The notes under the pieces are model-generated. The model worked only from the letters and a program-made list of their open reading frames with translations, was not told the DNA's origin and did not search any database. Position numbers and translations under genes: made by a program. Of a stretch of 64,000 nucleotides of DNA, positions 45,854 through 54,802 are shown piece by piece. The first letter of the stretch is position 1, and each line of letters opens with the position of its first letter. Source of the stretch: Candidatus Chlorohelix allophototropha (GTDB lineage: Bacteria > Chloroflexota > Chloroflexia > Chloroheliales > Chloroheliaceae); the NCBI RefSeq assembly GCF_030389965.1, contig NZ_CP128399.1, forward strand, positions 1-64,000. The letters run 5' to 3'.

Positions 45854-47358
45854 GATAAATCAAGATAACGATCAACTTCCCACGGACTGATATGCCTTCT
45901 ATATTCAGCCCATTCTTCCATTTTTGCCTCGACTAAATTCTCATATACATGGTCGCCCAACGATTCTTGTATTACATCGTCATGCTTGAGATCATCAAGC
46001 GCTTCGCGCAAGGTGCTGGGCAAGGTTTCAATATTACGACGGCGCAACTCGCTGGCATCAAATTGGTAGATGCTTTCCTCAACCGGTTCGGGTAAGGGTA
46101 ATTTACGCTTGATTCCATCTAGACCCGCTTTTAGCATTGCCGCATAAGCAAGGTAAGGATTACAAGCGGGGTCAGGGCAGCGCAGTTCAAGACGTGCTGC
46201 GTATTTGTGATTCGGACCGGGACCGCTGTGGGGAACTCGGATTAATGCACCTCGGTTGACTCGCGCCCAACTGATATATACCGGAGCTTCATAACCTGCT
46301 ACCAACCGCTTGTATGAATTTACTATGGGAGCAAGTACCACCGCCATGCCTTTTGCATGATAGAGTTGCCCGGCAATGAAATGACGCGCTACGGGTGAAA
46401 GCCCATATTGCTCGGTTAAACCGGCGAAAACATTTTCACTGGAAGGAGCAGGAATAACTTTACTTGCGCCTGCGCCGTTGCGTTGCCCTTGCTCACCGTT
46501 AAAAATAAGGCTCTGGTGGGTATGCATCCCATTACCGGGGATTCCAAACAGTGGCTTGGGCATAAAAGAAGCACGTAGATTATTTTGTCGAGCTACCGCT
46601 TTGATGGCGCTTTTCGCGCTTATCACATGATCGGCAGAGCGTAAAGCTTGGTTTACCGAAAAATCAAGCTCATGTTGTCCCGGCGCAATTTCATGATGGA
46701 AGCTGTCAAACTCTATACCCATTTGGGTTAACGCATAAGCGGCTTTCTGCTTGATAATAGAAGCGGTATCGTTTGAATGGTCAAAATATCCGGCGCGGTC
46801 GTTTTCTTCTGTTACCGGCAAACCACCTACCAAGTCCTTTTTAAAGAGAAAAAATTCTAGCTCAGGAGCGGTGTTGTACAAATAGCCCAGTGCCGCCGCT
46901 TCTTTTAGAAGTTTATCCAACACATGGCGTGGGTCGCCGGGGAAACGTTCCCCGCGTGGGGTATAAACCCAGCAAATAAGGCGCGCAACACGTATTTCCG
47001 GGTCACTCCATGGCACTACCGTAAAGGTGCTGGTATCTGGAACTAGATACATATCATGTTCGGCGATACGTGCCAGACCCTCAATCGAAGAGCCATCGAA
47101 CCAGACACCATTTTCGAGGGCGGCGCTTAACTGGCTAACAGGTATTGTTACAGTTTTTACCGAGCCAAAAATATCGGTAAATTGCAGGTCGATGAAACGG
47201 ATTCCGATATCACGCGCCCGCGCAATTACTTCATCATTTTCCAGTTTTTCGACTCTGCTAGCTTTATCCGCTTTGGTTGCATCACTTGTTTTGTTTATTT
47301 TGCCTAGATTTTGGCTTGGTGGCTGCCCACCATTTGGCATATTCTCACTGTCAGCCAC
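45850..47358 (-). CDS. glnA: Glutamine synthetase type I
   Basis: Glutamine synthetase makes glutamine from glutamate, ammonia and ATP. The GSI motifs are complete: WFDGSSIEGLARIAEHDM, APELEFFLFK, HHEIAPGQHELDFS, IPGNGMHTHQSL, NSYKRLVAGYEAPVYISWARVNRGALIRVP and LELRCPDPACNPYLAYA. The adenylylation loop NLYxLP of GSI-beta is not seen, so it is probably GSI-alpha. The start is GTG (47358) with TAGGAG upstream. The first 40 residues are a Gln/Lys-rich tail that is not part of the family. A PucR regulator is coupled to its 3' end. Confidence 0.97.
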   Translation of the reverse strand: MADSENMPNGGQPPSQNLGKINKTSDATKADKASRVEKLENDEVIARARDIGIRFIDLQFTDIFGSVKTVTIPVSQLSAALENGVWFDGSSIEGLARIAEHDMYLVPDTSTFTVVPWSDPEIRVARLICWVYTPRGERFPGDPRHVLDKLLKEAAALGYLYNTAPELEFFLFKKDLVGGLPVTEENDRAGYFDHSNDTASIIKQKAAYALTQMGIEFDSFHHEIAPGQHELDFSVNQALRSADHVISAKSAIKAVARQNNLRASFMPKPLFGIPGNGMHTHQSLIFNGEQGQRNGAGASKVIPAPSSENVFAGLTEQYGLSPVARHFIAGQLYHAKGMAVVLAPIVNSYKRLVAGYEAPVYISWARVNRGALIRVPHSGPGPNHKYAARLELRCPDPACNPYLAYAAMLKAGLDGIKRKLPLPEPVEESIYQFDASELRRRNIETLPSTLREALDDLKHDDVIQESLGDHVYENLVEAKMEEWAEYRRHISPWEVDRYLDLS

Positions 47359-47648
47359 AATTTACGCTCCTAGGGTTTGAGCTTTAAGCTATACCTAGCT
47401 GGTATTTTTCTTAACAGAATTGTGCAAAATGCACGTTGAAAACACTCTGTAAAGTATAACACCCTCAGTAAAAGGCATGCAAGTGTCTAAAAGCACAACA
47501 CAGACCAAAAATCATTGTTTAAATTGTCTATACTCAATAGATTAACCGAATATTCACCGCTTGTTAGTCTTTTATTTGTAATTCCAACATATTTTACTGG
47601 TATATTAAGATAGAAGGGTATTTCGTCAAATCTTAATGCATCTTTTGT

Positions 47649-47673
47649 GGAGGATTTCCTCCTGAATCAGGAG
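47649..47673 (+). promoter_or_regulatory. Two overlapping, mutually exclusive hairpins at the peroxiredoxin ribosome site
   Basis: Hairpin 1 is GGAGG (47649-47653) with CCTCC (47658-47662), loop ATTT. Hairpin 2 is CTCCTG (47659-47664) with CAGGAG (47668-47673), loop AAT. They share bases 47659-47662, so only one can form at a time. Hairpin 2 buries the AGGAG at 47669-47673, which is the Shine-Dalgarno site of the gene starting at 47682. This could be a simple translational switch; stability has not been calculated. Confidence 0.55.
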
Positions 47674-47681
47674 TAAGCAAA

Positions 47682-48263
47682 ATGGCTACCCAGAGTAAAA
47701 ATGAAGCGCAAGTTGGGGATAAAGCCCCCAACGCACGTGTGATTGACAAAGACGGCAATGTTTTTAAGCTGTCCGATTTATGGAAAGATAAACCGTTGGT
47801 GTTGGTTTTTACCCGACACAAAGGCTGTCCGTTCTGCCGCCAATATTTAGGCGAGTTTCAAAAAAATTACGCTCGTTTCAGCGAAAAAGGCGCTAACGTG
47901 GCGGCGATTATGATGGGTAATCAGAGCGCAGTTAAAGAATTTTTGACCGATCGTAAATTCAGCTTCAAGGTTTATGGCAGTGGAGGGAGTGCGTTACACC
48001 GGGCATATGGGTTGAAGCGTTTTACTGAAACCGGCGATCTTTTTAATCCTGTAAAGTCCGCAGGCGAAATATTCAAATCCCTCTCAGCAGCTTCTAAATA
48101 CGGTTTGGGTATTCCCGAAGGTGATGTAGCGCAACTAGGTGGCACTTTTGTTATTGATACCGATGGTACAATCTTGTTTGCTCACCAATCGGAATTGGCG
48201 AGCGATAATGCGCCGTTATCGGTTGTATTGAATGCTTTGGAAGACCCAAAGATTCAAAACTAA
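47682..48263 (+). CDS. AhpC/TSA-type peroxiredoxin-like protein
   Basis: The 193-aa thioredoxin-fold protein has a Cys49-x-x-Cys52 motif (KGCPFCRQYLG) and a GGTFVIDTDGTILFAHQS segment, as in the AhpC/TSA_2 (prostamide-synthase-like) peroxiredoxin group. It probably reduces peroxides or acts as a thiol oxidoreductase. There is no signal peptide. A clear AGGAGTAAGCAAA site precedes the ATG, but that site can be sequestered in a hairpin. A terminator follows directly. It is convergent with the sensor kinase. Confidence 0.85.
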   Translation: MATQSKNEAQVGDKAPNARVIDKDGNVFKLSDLWKDKPLVLVFTRHKGCPFCRQYLGEFQKNYARFSEKGANVAAIMMGNQSAVKEFLTDRKFSFKVYGSGGSALHRAYGLKRFTETGDLFNPVKSAGEIFKSLSAASKYGLGIPEGDVAQLGGTFVIDTDGTILFAHQSELASDNAPLSVVLNALEDPKIQN

Positions 48264-48272
48264 AATTCAGGT

Positions 48273-48302
48273 AAGGACGGGTTTTATTACCCGTCCTTTT
48301 TT
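48273..48302 (+). terminator. Terminator between the peroxiredoxin and sensor kinase
   Basis: A 10-bp perfect stem (AAGGACGGGT / ACCCGTCCTT, 48273-48282 and 48289-48298) is followed by TTTT. It can act for the peroxiredoxin gene and, weakly, for the convergent kinase gene. Confidence 0.9.
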
Positions 48303-50451
48303 AATTTTGCCCACTATTGGGGTCGGTGTAAGGCAAGGAGATATAGAAAGTGCTACCTTGCCCGTAGTTACTTTCAGCCCAAATGCGCCCGCCATGGGCA
48401 TCAATTACCAATTTACAAAGGGCTAATCCAAGCCCGCTGCCAATCTTGCCTCGACTGTTAGGTAACTGAACAAATTTGTTGAAGATTCTGCCGAGGTCTT
48501 CTGGTGGTATCCCCGGACCTTCGTCTGCTACGGTAATCAAAATTGATTTTTGAGGAACTTCGCTGCGTTCGCGCAAAAGTTGGGTAGCGCTTTGGCGCAA
48601 GCGTCCGGTATCGAGACTGCTGGTAGTACCACGCCGCCGAACACCCTGCTCAACTTGTACCGTTACCAGTATATCGCTACCTTCCGGGCTAAATTTGATG
48701 GCATTTGCCAGCAAGTTCATAAGCACCCGTTTCATTTGTGATAGGTCAATTTTCAACCATACTGGTTCATAAGGCAACTTGCGGCGTAGGTTTATTTGTT
48801 TCTCGCGTGCGTTCAGTTCAAGATCGGAAAGGCTGGCTTGTACCAAATCTTCTGCGGTAATTAGCTTCATATCCAGCGGCATGCGTCCGGCTTCCAGCCG
48901 ACTTACTTCGAGCATAGTATTGACCATGGTAAGCATACTATGGCAGTTATTACTAGCCATTTGCAAGAATTCGCGCTGTTGTGGCACTTCGGAGTCAGTC
49001 TGCGGCTCTTCAGAGAATAGACTGTCTGCTAGTTCAATTCCACCGATAACGCCAGTAAGCGGACTTTTGAGGTCATGCACCAGCATATTGATAAAGTCTT
49101 CGCGCAATTGCTCCAGTTCTCGCTGCTGTGTAAAATCGTGGAAAACATTGAGCCAGCCAATCGGATTACGGTTTACATCCAGAACCGGTGCGCCGCTCCA
49201 TTCAATATTGCGCAGTTTCGGGTCTGTTATAGTGATCTTGCGCATAAAACCCTTTTCAGGATTGCGGTTTAAATCGCGCAAAATACGATTCATATTGTCG
49301 CTACTGAAGGGTGGCTCTGCTTCCAGCACTTCTGCCAGCAAATCGGCAACTTCGCTGATACTTCGTCCGGTAACTTGATCGCTCTGAAGTTCCATTAGTT
49401 CGCTGAAACGTTGATTAGCCAGCACTACCGAATAGTTGCGATCCAGCATCAAGATGCCGTCCTTAACCGAGTTAAGCAATGCTTGCAAGCGGTCGCGTTC
49501 GCGGGTTACATCTTCATATAGTAGCGCATTGCTCAAAGCAATGGCAGCTTGTGGCGCAAGCAAATTGAGCAAACGTACATCTTCATCTGTAAATACATGG
49601 TTACGATAATCGTCGAGTATTTCCAGAACGCCCACCGTTCGCCCATTAGCAAGTAAGGGCATCCCAAGCACAGCGGTTATGCTGGAGTCATTTGAAAATA
49701 GCGGCGCTTTACCTGACCAATCGTAGTAATTATTAATCCGCATCGGCTTTTGGGTAATTGCTACCAAACCGGCAACACCCTCGCCGTACATAATGCCCGC
49801 GCCTAGATATTTGTGGTCAATATTATGAATGGCGGCAATCTGTAATTTGCCTTCCTCACCGTTGACCAGATACATAATACCGCTTTGCGCTTTTACCAAT
49901 TCGCAGCTTTTAGCCAGCACCAGTTTCAGTAGTTCTTGCAAGCTGATTTTTGAGCCAATGCCCAACGAGGTTTCATTGAGAGTGGCAAGCTCAAGTGCGC
50001 GCTGTTCCGCCTGTTTATAGAGATATTCTTTTTCTATAGCGGTATGGTTTAGGTGGTCGGTAGTGCGCTTCAAGCGGATTAGCGAACGTGTTCTTGCAAT
50101 TAATTCGAGGCGTTGGATAGGTTTAACCAAAAAATCATCTGCGCCGGTTTCGAGAGCGCGAATTTTATCATTATTATCGTTTCGGGCGGTTACCAGAATA
50201 ATGGGGATATAGCCTAAAGCTTTGTCGGCACGAATGCGCTGCGTGAGTTGAAACCCATTTAAACCGGGCATCATAACATCCGAAAGTATGAGATCAGGAT
50301 CGGTGGAGCGAACCTTATCTAACCCGGTCAGCCCATCGCTGGCAGTCTCTATTTTATAACCTTCACGCTCAAGTAAGCCTCGTAGCAATGCGACATTATC
50401 TTCGCTATCGTCAATGATGAGAATTTTAGGTGGTTGTAATGAATTAGTCAT
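48301..50451 (-). CDS. Hybrid sensor histidine kinase with N-terminal receiver, GAF and PAS
   Basis: The 716-aa protein begins with a CheY-like receiver (1-125; phospho-acceptor Asp58 in LILSDVMMPG, Lys in FLVKPIQ). A coiled coil, a GAF domain (about 165-310), a PAS domain (about 320-440), the HisKA helix with His in FINMLVHDLKSPLTG, and a HATPase_c domain (NLLANAIKFSPEG, DEGPGIPPEDLG, GSGLGLALCK) follow. It has no membrane segment, so it is cytoplasmic. A receiver at the N-terminus makes it a signal-integrating kinase that can take a phosphate from another kinase. No response regulator is next to it. Confidence 0.95.
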   Translation of the reverse strand: MTNSLQPPKILIIDDSEDNVALLRGLLEREGYKIETASDGLTGLDKVRSTDPDLILSDVMMPGLNGFQLTQRIRADKALGYIPIILVTARNDNNDKIRALETGADDFLVKPIQRLELIARTRSLIRLKRTTDHLNHTAIEKEYLYKQAEQRALELATLNETSLGIGSKISLQELLKLVLAKSCELVKAQSGIMYLVNGEEGKLQIAAIHNIDHKYLGAGIMYGEGVAGLVAITQKPMRINNYYDWSGKAPLFSNDSSITAVLGMPLLANGRTVGVLEILDDYRNHVFTDEDVRLLNLLAPQAAIALSNALLYEDVTRERDRLQALLNSVKDGILMLDRNYSVVLANQRFSELMELQSDQVTGRSISEVADLLAEVLEAEPPFSSDNMNRILRDLNRNPEKGFMRKITITDPKLRNIEWSGAPVLDVNRNPIGWLNVFHDFTQQRELEQLREDFINMLVHDLKSPLTGVIGGIELADSLFSEEPQTDSEVPQQREFLQMASNNCHSMLTMVNTMLEVSRLEAGRMPLDMKLITAEDLVQASLSDLELNAREKQINLRRKLPYEPVWLKIDLSQMKRVLMNLLANAIKFSPEGSDILVTVQVEQGVRRRGTTSSLDTGRLRQSATQLLRERSEVPQKSILITVADEGPGIPPEDLGRIFNKFVQLPNSRGKIGSGLGLALCKLVIDAHGGRIWAESNYGQGSTFYISLPYTDPNSGQN

Positions 50452-50643
50452 TCAAACTTGTACCATTAAAAGAACAATTATTATTGAAGTTCCGAGGCAA
50501 ATTATCATCTGAAATAGGTGGAAATAGGTAGTTCCTTCATTTGTTACTACCCATTAATAGCACTTCAGGTCGTAATATGAACGCTGTACTATCGGTTTAT
50601 ATTTCTCTAATATATAATTTCAAATTCTATTCAGGCAAAAGTT

Positions 50644-51878
50644 AACAGTTTATTTGCTACCGTACAGATATAAAGGAGAGGAAAAGGAGGAGAAGGTTGA
50701 GGCAGAGTGGTAAACTGTAGTTTTCTTACCGACCAAAGTAGAAAGCAAAAGGATACCAAAATGAGTGACAACCTTCGCCGACATCGTGCCATAAAACAGC
50801 AATTGTTGCAACTCCACCCACAAGCGCAGGGGCGCGAATTACAATATTTAACAATTCTAGCGATGGTGATCAGTGGGATTGTAGGTAGTCGGCATAGTGC
50901 GTTGCCTAATATCGCCGCCAAAGTGCCAGATAAAACTAAACGGGAAAGCCGCATCATCCGAATGCGCCGATTGCTCAAAAATGATAACTTTAACCAAAAA
51001 GTGGTGTATGCTCCTTTCGCCAAACAATTGCTGAGTAGCCTGTGTCATTGTCCACTGGTACTGGTGATAGATGGCAGTCAGGTTGGTGCTGGTGGAATGG
51101 GCTTAGTAATCAGTGTAGTATATCAGGGGCGGGCTTTACCTTTGGGTTGGTTGGTGGTTAAGGCTAAAAAGGGACATTTAGCTCAAGCTTTGCACATCAG
51201 ATTGTTAAAGCAAGTTCACTCGTTGGTTCCGTCTGGTAGCCAAGTAGTCTTTTTGGGTGATGGTGAATTCGATGGCTGTCGTTTGTTAAGACGGTTAGAT
51301 TATTACGGTTGGCAGTATGTCTGTCGTACTGCTAAAAATAGCCAGGTCTGGTTGGATGAACAAGCTCATTATGCCATCAGTAAGTTAGGGGTTCAGCCTG
51401 GTCAGGTAGTGAGTCAGAGCGGCGTAGCATTCAGCAAACACGAGTACGGACCAGTACTGGTCATAGCGGTCTGGCAAAAGCCTTACCGTGAGCCACTTTA
51501 TCTGGTGAGTAATTTGGCTCTAGCCCAGGAAGCAATCCGGTACTACAAAAAGAGGTTTAGGATTGAAACCTTCTTTTCCGATAGCAAGAGCCGAGGGTTT
51601 CGGCTGGACAAGAGCCATTTGGATGACCCTAAACGGCTAGAAAGGTTATTGTTAGCGGCTTGTCTGGCTTATCTTTGGATTGTACATCTGGGTACGATAG
51701 CTTTAGCTGAAGGCTGGAACCGGGTCATTCATCGCACCGAACGACTGGATTTGAGCCTGTTCAATTTAGGTTTGAACCTGCTTGAGCATTTTTTGAATGA
51801 ACATTTACCCTTACCAGTCGCCTTTATCCCTTTTCTTTTAGAGGATTTCTAATTGTGTACGGTAGCAAAACAGTTTAT
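50644..51878 (+). mobile_element. Complete IS4-type insertion sequence with target duplication
   Basis: The element itself spans 50654-51868 (1215 bp). Its ends are 13-bp perfect inverted repeats, TTGCTACCGTACA (50654-50666) and TGTACGGTAGCAA (51856-51868). It is flanked by identical 10-bp target duplications, AACAGTTTAT (50644-50653 and 51869-51878), typical of IS4-family insertion. A single intact DDE transposase fills it. Intact ends and duplication point to a recent jump. It lies in the intergenic space between the sensor kinase and the LON-domain gene. Confidence 0.95.
50761..51852 (+). CDS. IS4-family DDE transposase
   Basis: The 363-aa transposase has the IS4 catalytic triad: D in LVLVIDGSQ, D in FLGDGEFDGCR and E in the family signature Y-(2)-R-(3)-E-(6)-K, here YKKRFRIETFFSDSK. 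The ATG at 50761 follows AAAGGATACC; an in-frame GTG at 50707 would add 18 residues. The frame is complete with no stops or shifts, so the element may still move by itself. The stop is 16 bases before the right end. Confidence 0.94.
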   Translation: MSDNLRRHRAIKQQLLQLHPQAQGRELQYLTILAMVISGIVGSRHSALPNIAAKVPDKTKRESRIIRMRRLLKNDNFNQKVVYAPFAKQLLSSLCHCPLVLVIDGSQVGAGGMGLVISVVYQGRALPLGWLVVKAKKGHLAQALHIRLLKQVHSLVPSGSQVVFLGDGEFDGCRLLRRLDYYGWQYVCRTAKNSQVWLDEQAHYAISKLGVQPGQVVSQSGVAFSKHEYGPVLVIAVWQKPYREPLYLVSNLALAQEAIRYYKKRFRIETFFSDSKSRGFRLDKSHLDDPKRLERLLLAACLAYLWIVHLGTIALAEGWNRVIHRTERLDLSLFNLGLNLLEHFLNEHLPLPVAFIPFLLEDF

Positions 51879-52105
51879 TCATTTTATAACTACCTTTTAA
51901 CTTAATGATTAATATTATAAGTTACATTTCGGATATATAGCAAGTTCTGAGGGCACTCGGTTTTACTTAGTGCTAACACAATTTTCACAGCCCTTTACCA
52001 TCACATGTGTTGCGACAAGGTAGTTTTATTTCTATACTTCTGATAGCAAGGTCTTTTAAGATATTCAGGTCATATAAGACCTGCTAGTCAGGATTACAAC
52101 AGGAA

Positions 52106-52849
52106 ATGATTATAAAAGATGTTCCGCTCTTTCCGCTGAACACTGTGCTATTCCCACAGATGTTTCAAGCTTTACAAATATTTGAACCACGTTACCGTTT
52201 AATGATAAATGAGTGCTTACGTGATGATAAGCCTTTTGGCATTGTGCTTATAGATGGCAATTTTTCGGACGCGAAGGAAGATATGCAAGGCAATAAGTTG
52301 CAAGATTCCTCTCCGCCCTTACATCGTGTAGGCACTTTGGCGAAAATCACCGATGTTACCCGACTCGATGATGGTCGTATGCTAATCAGCACAATCGGCA
52401 CTGAGCGGTTTCGTTTGCTTCAATATCATGAAGAAAAACCCTATGTAACAGCCGATATCGAGCTTTGGCCCGATGGTCAGCTTAGCGCTTCTACTGATGA
52501 AACTGATAAACTGGTTGGGCGCGTTACACAGGTTTTCCAAAATTACCTAGATGTGCTTATGAATATTGCTCATAAACGCATCGAGGATTTGGATATTCCC
52601 GAAGACCCGGCAGTGCTTTCCTACGTTATACCACATTGGCTGCCCCAAATTAGTTTGGAAGATAAACAAAATCTTCTAGAAAACGATGACCCTTATAAAC
52701 GTTTGCACAATGAATTGACTTTGCTTATCAGTGAAACCGAGTTTCTACACAAGATTATGCAACATTCGGAAGAAACTGAACAAGAGGTGGAAAATGGTAC
52801 AGTTCGCCGTTCTGCCTTCAATATTGGTAAACGTTTCTCCCAGAACTAG
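52106..52849 (+). CDS. LON N-terminal substrate-binding domain protein
   Basis: The 247-aa protein consists of the LON N-terminal domain without ATPase or protease parts: VPLFPLNTVLFPQMFQALQIFEPRYRLMINECL at the start, then IGTERFRLLQYHEEKPYVTADIE and a helical C-terminal half. Such proteins (COG2802-like) are widespread and their job is unproven; a role in binding damaged proteins is inferred. There is no clear ribosome site (CAGGAA lies nine bases upstream of the ATG). The gene is downstream of the new IS, so its upstream promoter region may have been disturbed. It overlaps the convergent DUF192 gene at its end. Confidence 0.88.
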   Translation: MIIKDVPLFPLNTVLFPQMFQALQIFEPRYRLMINECLRDDKPFGIVLIDGNFSDAKEDMQGNKLQDSSPPLHRVGTLAKITDVTRLDDGRMLISTIGTERFRLLQYHEEKPYVTADIELWPDGQLSASTDETDKLVGRVTQVFQNYLDVLMNIAHKRIEDLDIPEDPAVLSYVIPHWLPQISLEDKQNLLENDDPYKRLHNELTLLISETEFLHKIMQHSEETEQEVENGTVRRSAFNIGKRFSQN

Positions 52850-53406
52850 CCTAATTTAAAAATATCGCCCACTTTGATGCCTTTTTGTGCAAAGTAACCT
52901 TGTGTTACTTCAAGCGCATAGAGGTGCTCAGCTTTGGGCGTTATTATTTCTTCTGAAAACGGGTTCATATCTCGGATATCTACCAGTTTGCCGTCAGATG
53001 CAATAAAGGCAATAGAAAGCGCCAATGGCGTATCTTTCATCCAAAAGCTATATTTTCCAGTCTCCGGGAAAATGAAAAGCATCCCGCTATCCGCTGGCAA
53101 GCTTTGCCTTCCCATCAAACCTGTTTCCTGTTCTCTTGGGGTACGCGCTAACTCGACCGTCATTTTTATTTCTTCCCCGTTAGTTTTGCGAATTACTGCT
53201 GCAGAAGCAGTAAGCTGAGACTGACCGGGTGTAGCAATGGATGTGGTGGGGGTTGGGGCAGGTATCGTTGCAGAAAATGAAGTTGTAGTAATCTTTAGGC
53301 TGGTATTGGTAGGCTGAGATACATTTTGTATCGAATCGTCGCACCCGCTCAGAAGTAGATTCCATGCAATAAATAGGAATAAAATTAAAACCTTTGGTTT
53401 TGACAT
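52846..53406 (-). CDS. DUF192-family lipoprotein
   Basis: The N-terminal segment (KPKVLILFLFIAWNLLLSGC) is a lipoprotein signal with lipobox LLSGC and Cys at about residue 22. A Thr/Ser-rich spacer follows, then a DUF192 domain (about 75-185) with VELARTPREQETGLMGRQSLP, MLFIFPETGKYSFWMKDTPLALSIAFI and the final YALEVTQGYFAQKGIKVGD. DUF192 proteins are small and exported, and their function is not established. The ATG at 53406 is chosen over 53442 because AGGAAGG precedes it. It is convergent with the LON gene. Confidence 0.9.
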   Translation of the reverse strand: MSKPKVLILFLFIAWNLLLSGCDDSIQNVSQPTNTSLKITTTSFSATIPAPTPTTSIATPGQSQLTASAAVIRKTNGEEIKMTVELARTPREQETGLMGRQSLPADSGMLFIFPETGKYSFWMKDTPLALSIAFIASDGKLVDIRDMNPFSEEIITPKAEHLYALEVTQGYFAQKGIKVGDIFKLG

Positions 53407-53728
53407 AGCATCCTTCCTAATACTACGATAAGGCTTTGACACCCTTATATGTGAATGGTAATATTATACTAGACTTTTTCTGCCACATAGCGACTTGAAT
53501 CGGACAAAGTTTAACTCCCAAAACATACTCAATTGTAATCTGGGAGGACCGTCAGGTCACTGGCTATTTTTTTTAACGCCCTTGGTAGCGGTCAGGTCGC
53601 GTTCCGGAAAATGGAAACTGAGGAATTGCAGGCTTTATTGAATGCACTATTCAAATTTATCTTAAGTTTTATATACACTCCGATGAACCTGAGCATCGAG
53701 GGCGCTGTTATTATACGGAGTCTTAGCC
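53407..53728. other. Gene-free stretch upstream of the PIN/TRAM gene
   Basis: I see no gene in these 322 bases. Two short related segments, GTCAGGTC at 53552-53559 and 53591-53598, form a direct repeat of unknown meaning. Promoters for two divergent genes must lie here, but none reaches a convincing consensus match by eye. Confidence 0.4.
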
Positions 53729-54802
53729 ATGAATATCCGGTTTTTTTTCCGCCTGTTAGGAATGGTGGTATTTGGGATACTTGGCTGGCAACTGGGCAGC
53801 GCCATTTCACAAGATTTGCAAGCGCCAGAGCAAAGGCAGTTGATTGTACTGCTGATGTTGGCAGGCGCGGCAATAGGCGCTACTGCTGCCCCATATTTTA
53901 CCCTTGTGCCTTTCAGTTACGCCCGTAAGTGGGTAAAAATGCTACCTGCCATAGATTTGATTGCCAGTAGTATTGGCTTGACTTTAGGTTTAGTGGTAGC
54001 AGGTTTGCTTACTTTCCCTCTCGCGCAATTGCCGGGCTTGCTCGGAAATATTCTGCCGGTTACAGGCGCTATTGTGTTCGGCTATCTAGGCGTATCCATA
54101 ATGGTTATGCGCAAGCGCGAGGTTTTCGAGTTTCTAGGCATGAATCGGGCGGCAAGTTCGTTGCCCAAAGAAAATGCTAATGCCAGTAATAACTTTTCTC
54201 GTAGCATACTGGTTGATACCAGCGCGATTATAGATGGGCGTATTGCTGATGTGAGCCAAACCGGCTTCATTGAAGGGACGCTTATTATTCCTCGTTTTGT
54301 GCTTAACGAACTTCAGCACATTGCCGATAGCTCTGACCCGCAACGCCGTAACCGTGGGCAGCGCGGATTGGAAATGTTGCGGAAACTTCGAAAAGACTCG
54401 GTTGTACCGATTGAAATCTCTGAAATCGATACGCCCGATGTAAACGAGGTAGATGGCAAGCTGGTAAAAATTGCCAAGACTAACCATTTTCCCGTCATTA
54501 CCAACGATTATAACCTTAACCGAGTCGCCGAATTACAAGGGGTTAAGGTCTTGAATGTCAACGAACTGGCTCAGGCAGTCCGTCCTGTGGTGTTGCCCGG
54601 TGAAGAGCTAATAGTACGGATAACTCAAGAGGGCAAGGAAATGGGTCAGGGCTTGAGTTACCTTGATGATGGCACGATGATAGTGGTCGAAAACGGTAGA
54701 CGCTATATGAACCAAGAAGTTACTATTACTGTTACCCGCGTACTGCAAACCGTAGCAGGACGCATGATATTTGCGCAAGTGCGTAACTCTGGCTATGAAT
54801 AA
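53729..54802 (+). CDS. PIN/TRAM-domain membrane protein (YacL-like)
   Basis: The 357-aa protein has about four N-terminal membrane helices (4-20, 37-55, 73-100 and 108-130), a PIN nuclease domain (about 163-275) and a C-terminal TRAM RNA-binding domain (about 290-350; LPGEELIVRITQEGKEMGQGLSYLDDGTMIVVENG). The PIN acidic residues are visible in VDTSAIIDGRI, VLNELQ, VDGKLV and TNDYNLN. A similar gene (yacL) precedes ispD/ispF in Firmicutes, and here too it precedes ispDF; its stop overlaps the ispDF start by one base (TAATG). It may cut or bind RNA at the membrane. Confidence 0.93.
   Translation: MNIRFFFRLLGMVVFGILGWQLGSAISQDLQAPEQRQLIVLLMLAGAAIGATAAPYFTLVPFSYARKWVKMLPAIDLIASSIGLTLGLVVAGLLTFPLAQLPGLLGNILPVTGAIVFGYLGVSIMVMRKREVFEFLGMNRAASSLPKENANASNNFSRSILVDTSAIIDGRIADVSQTGFIEGTLIIPRFVLNELQHIADSSDPQRRNRGQRGLEMLRKLRKDSVVPIEISEIDTPDVNEVDGKLVKIAKTNHFPVITNDYNLNRVAELQGVKVLNVNELAQAVRPVVLPGEELIVRITQEGKEMGQGLSYLDDGTMIVVENGRRYMNQEVTITVTRVLQTVAGRMIFAQVRNSGYE

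Noticed and set aside
53540-53605. T-box or riboswitch in the PIN/TRAM upstream region (GTCAGGTC repeats)
   Set aside because: No T-box sequence, terminator/antiterminator pair or known aptamer core was recognised; only a short direct repeat.
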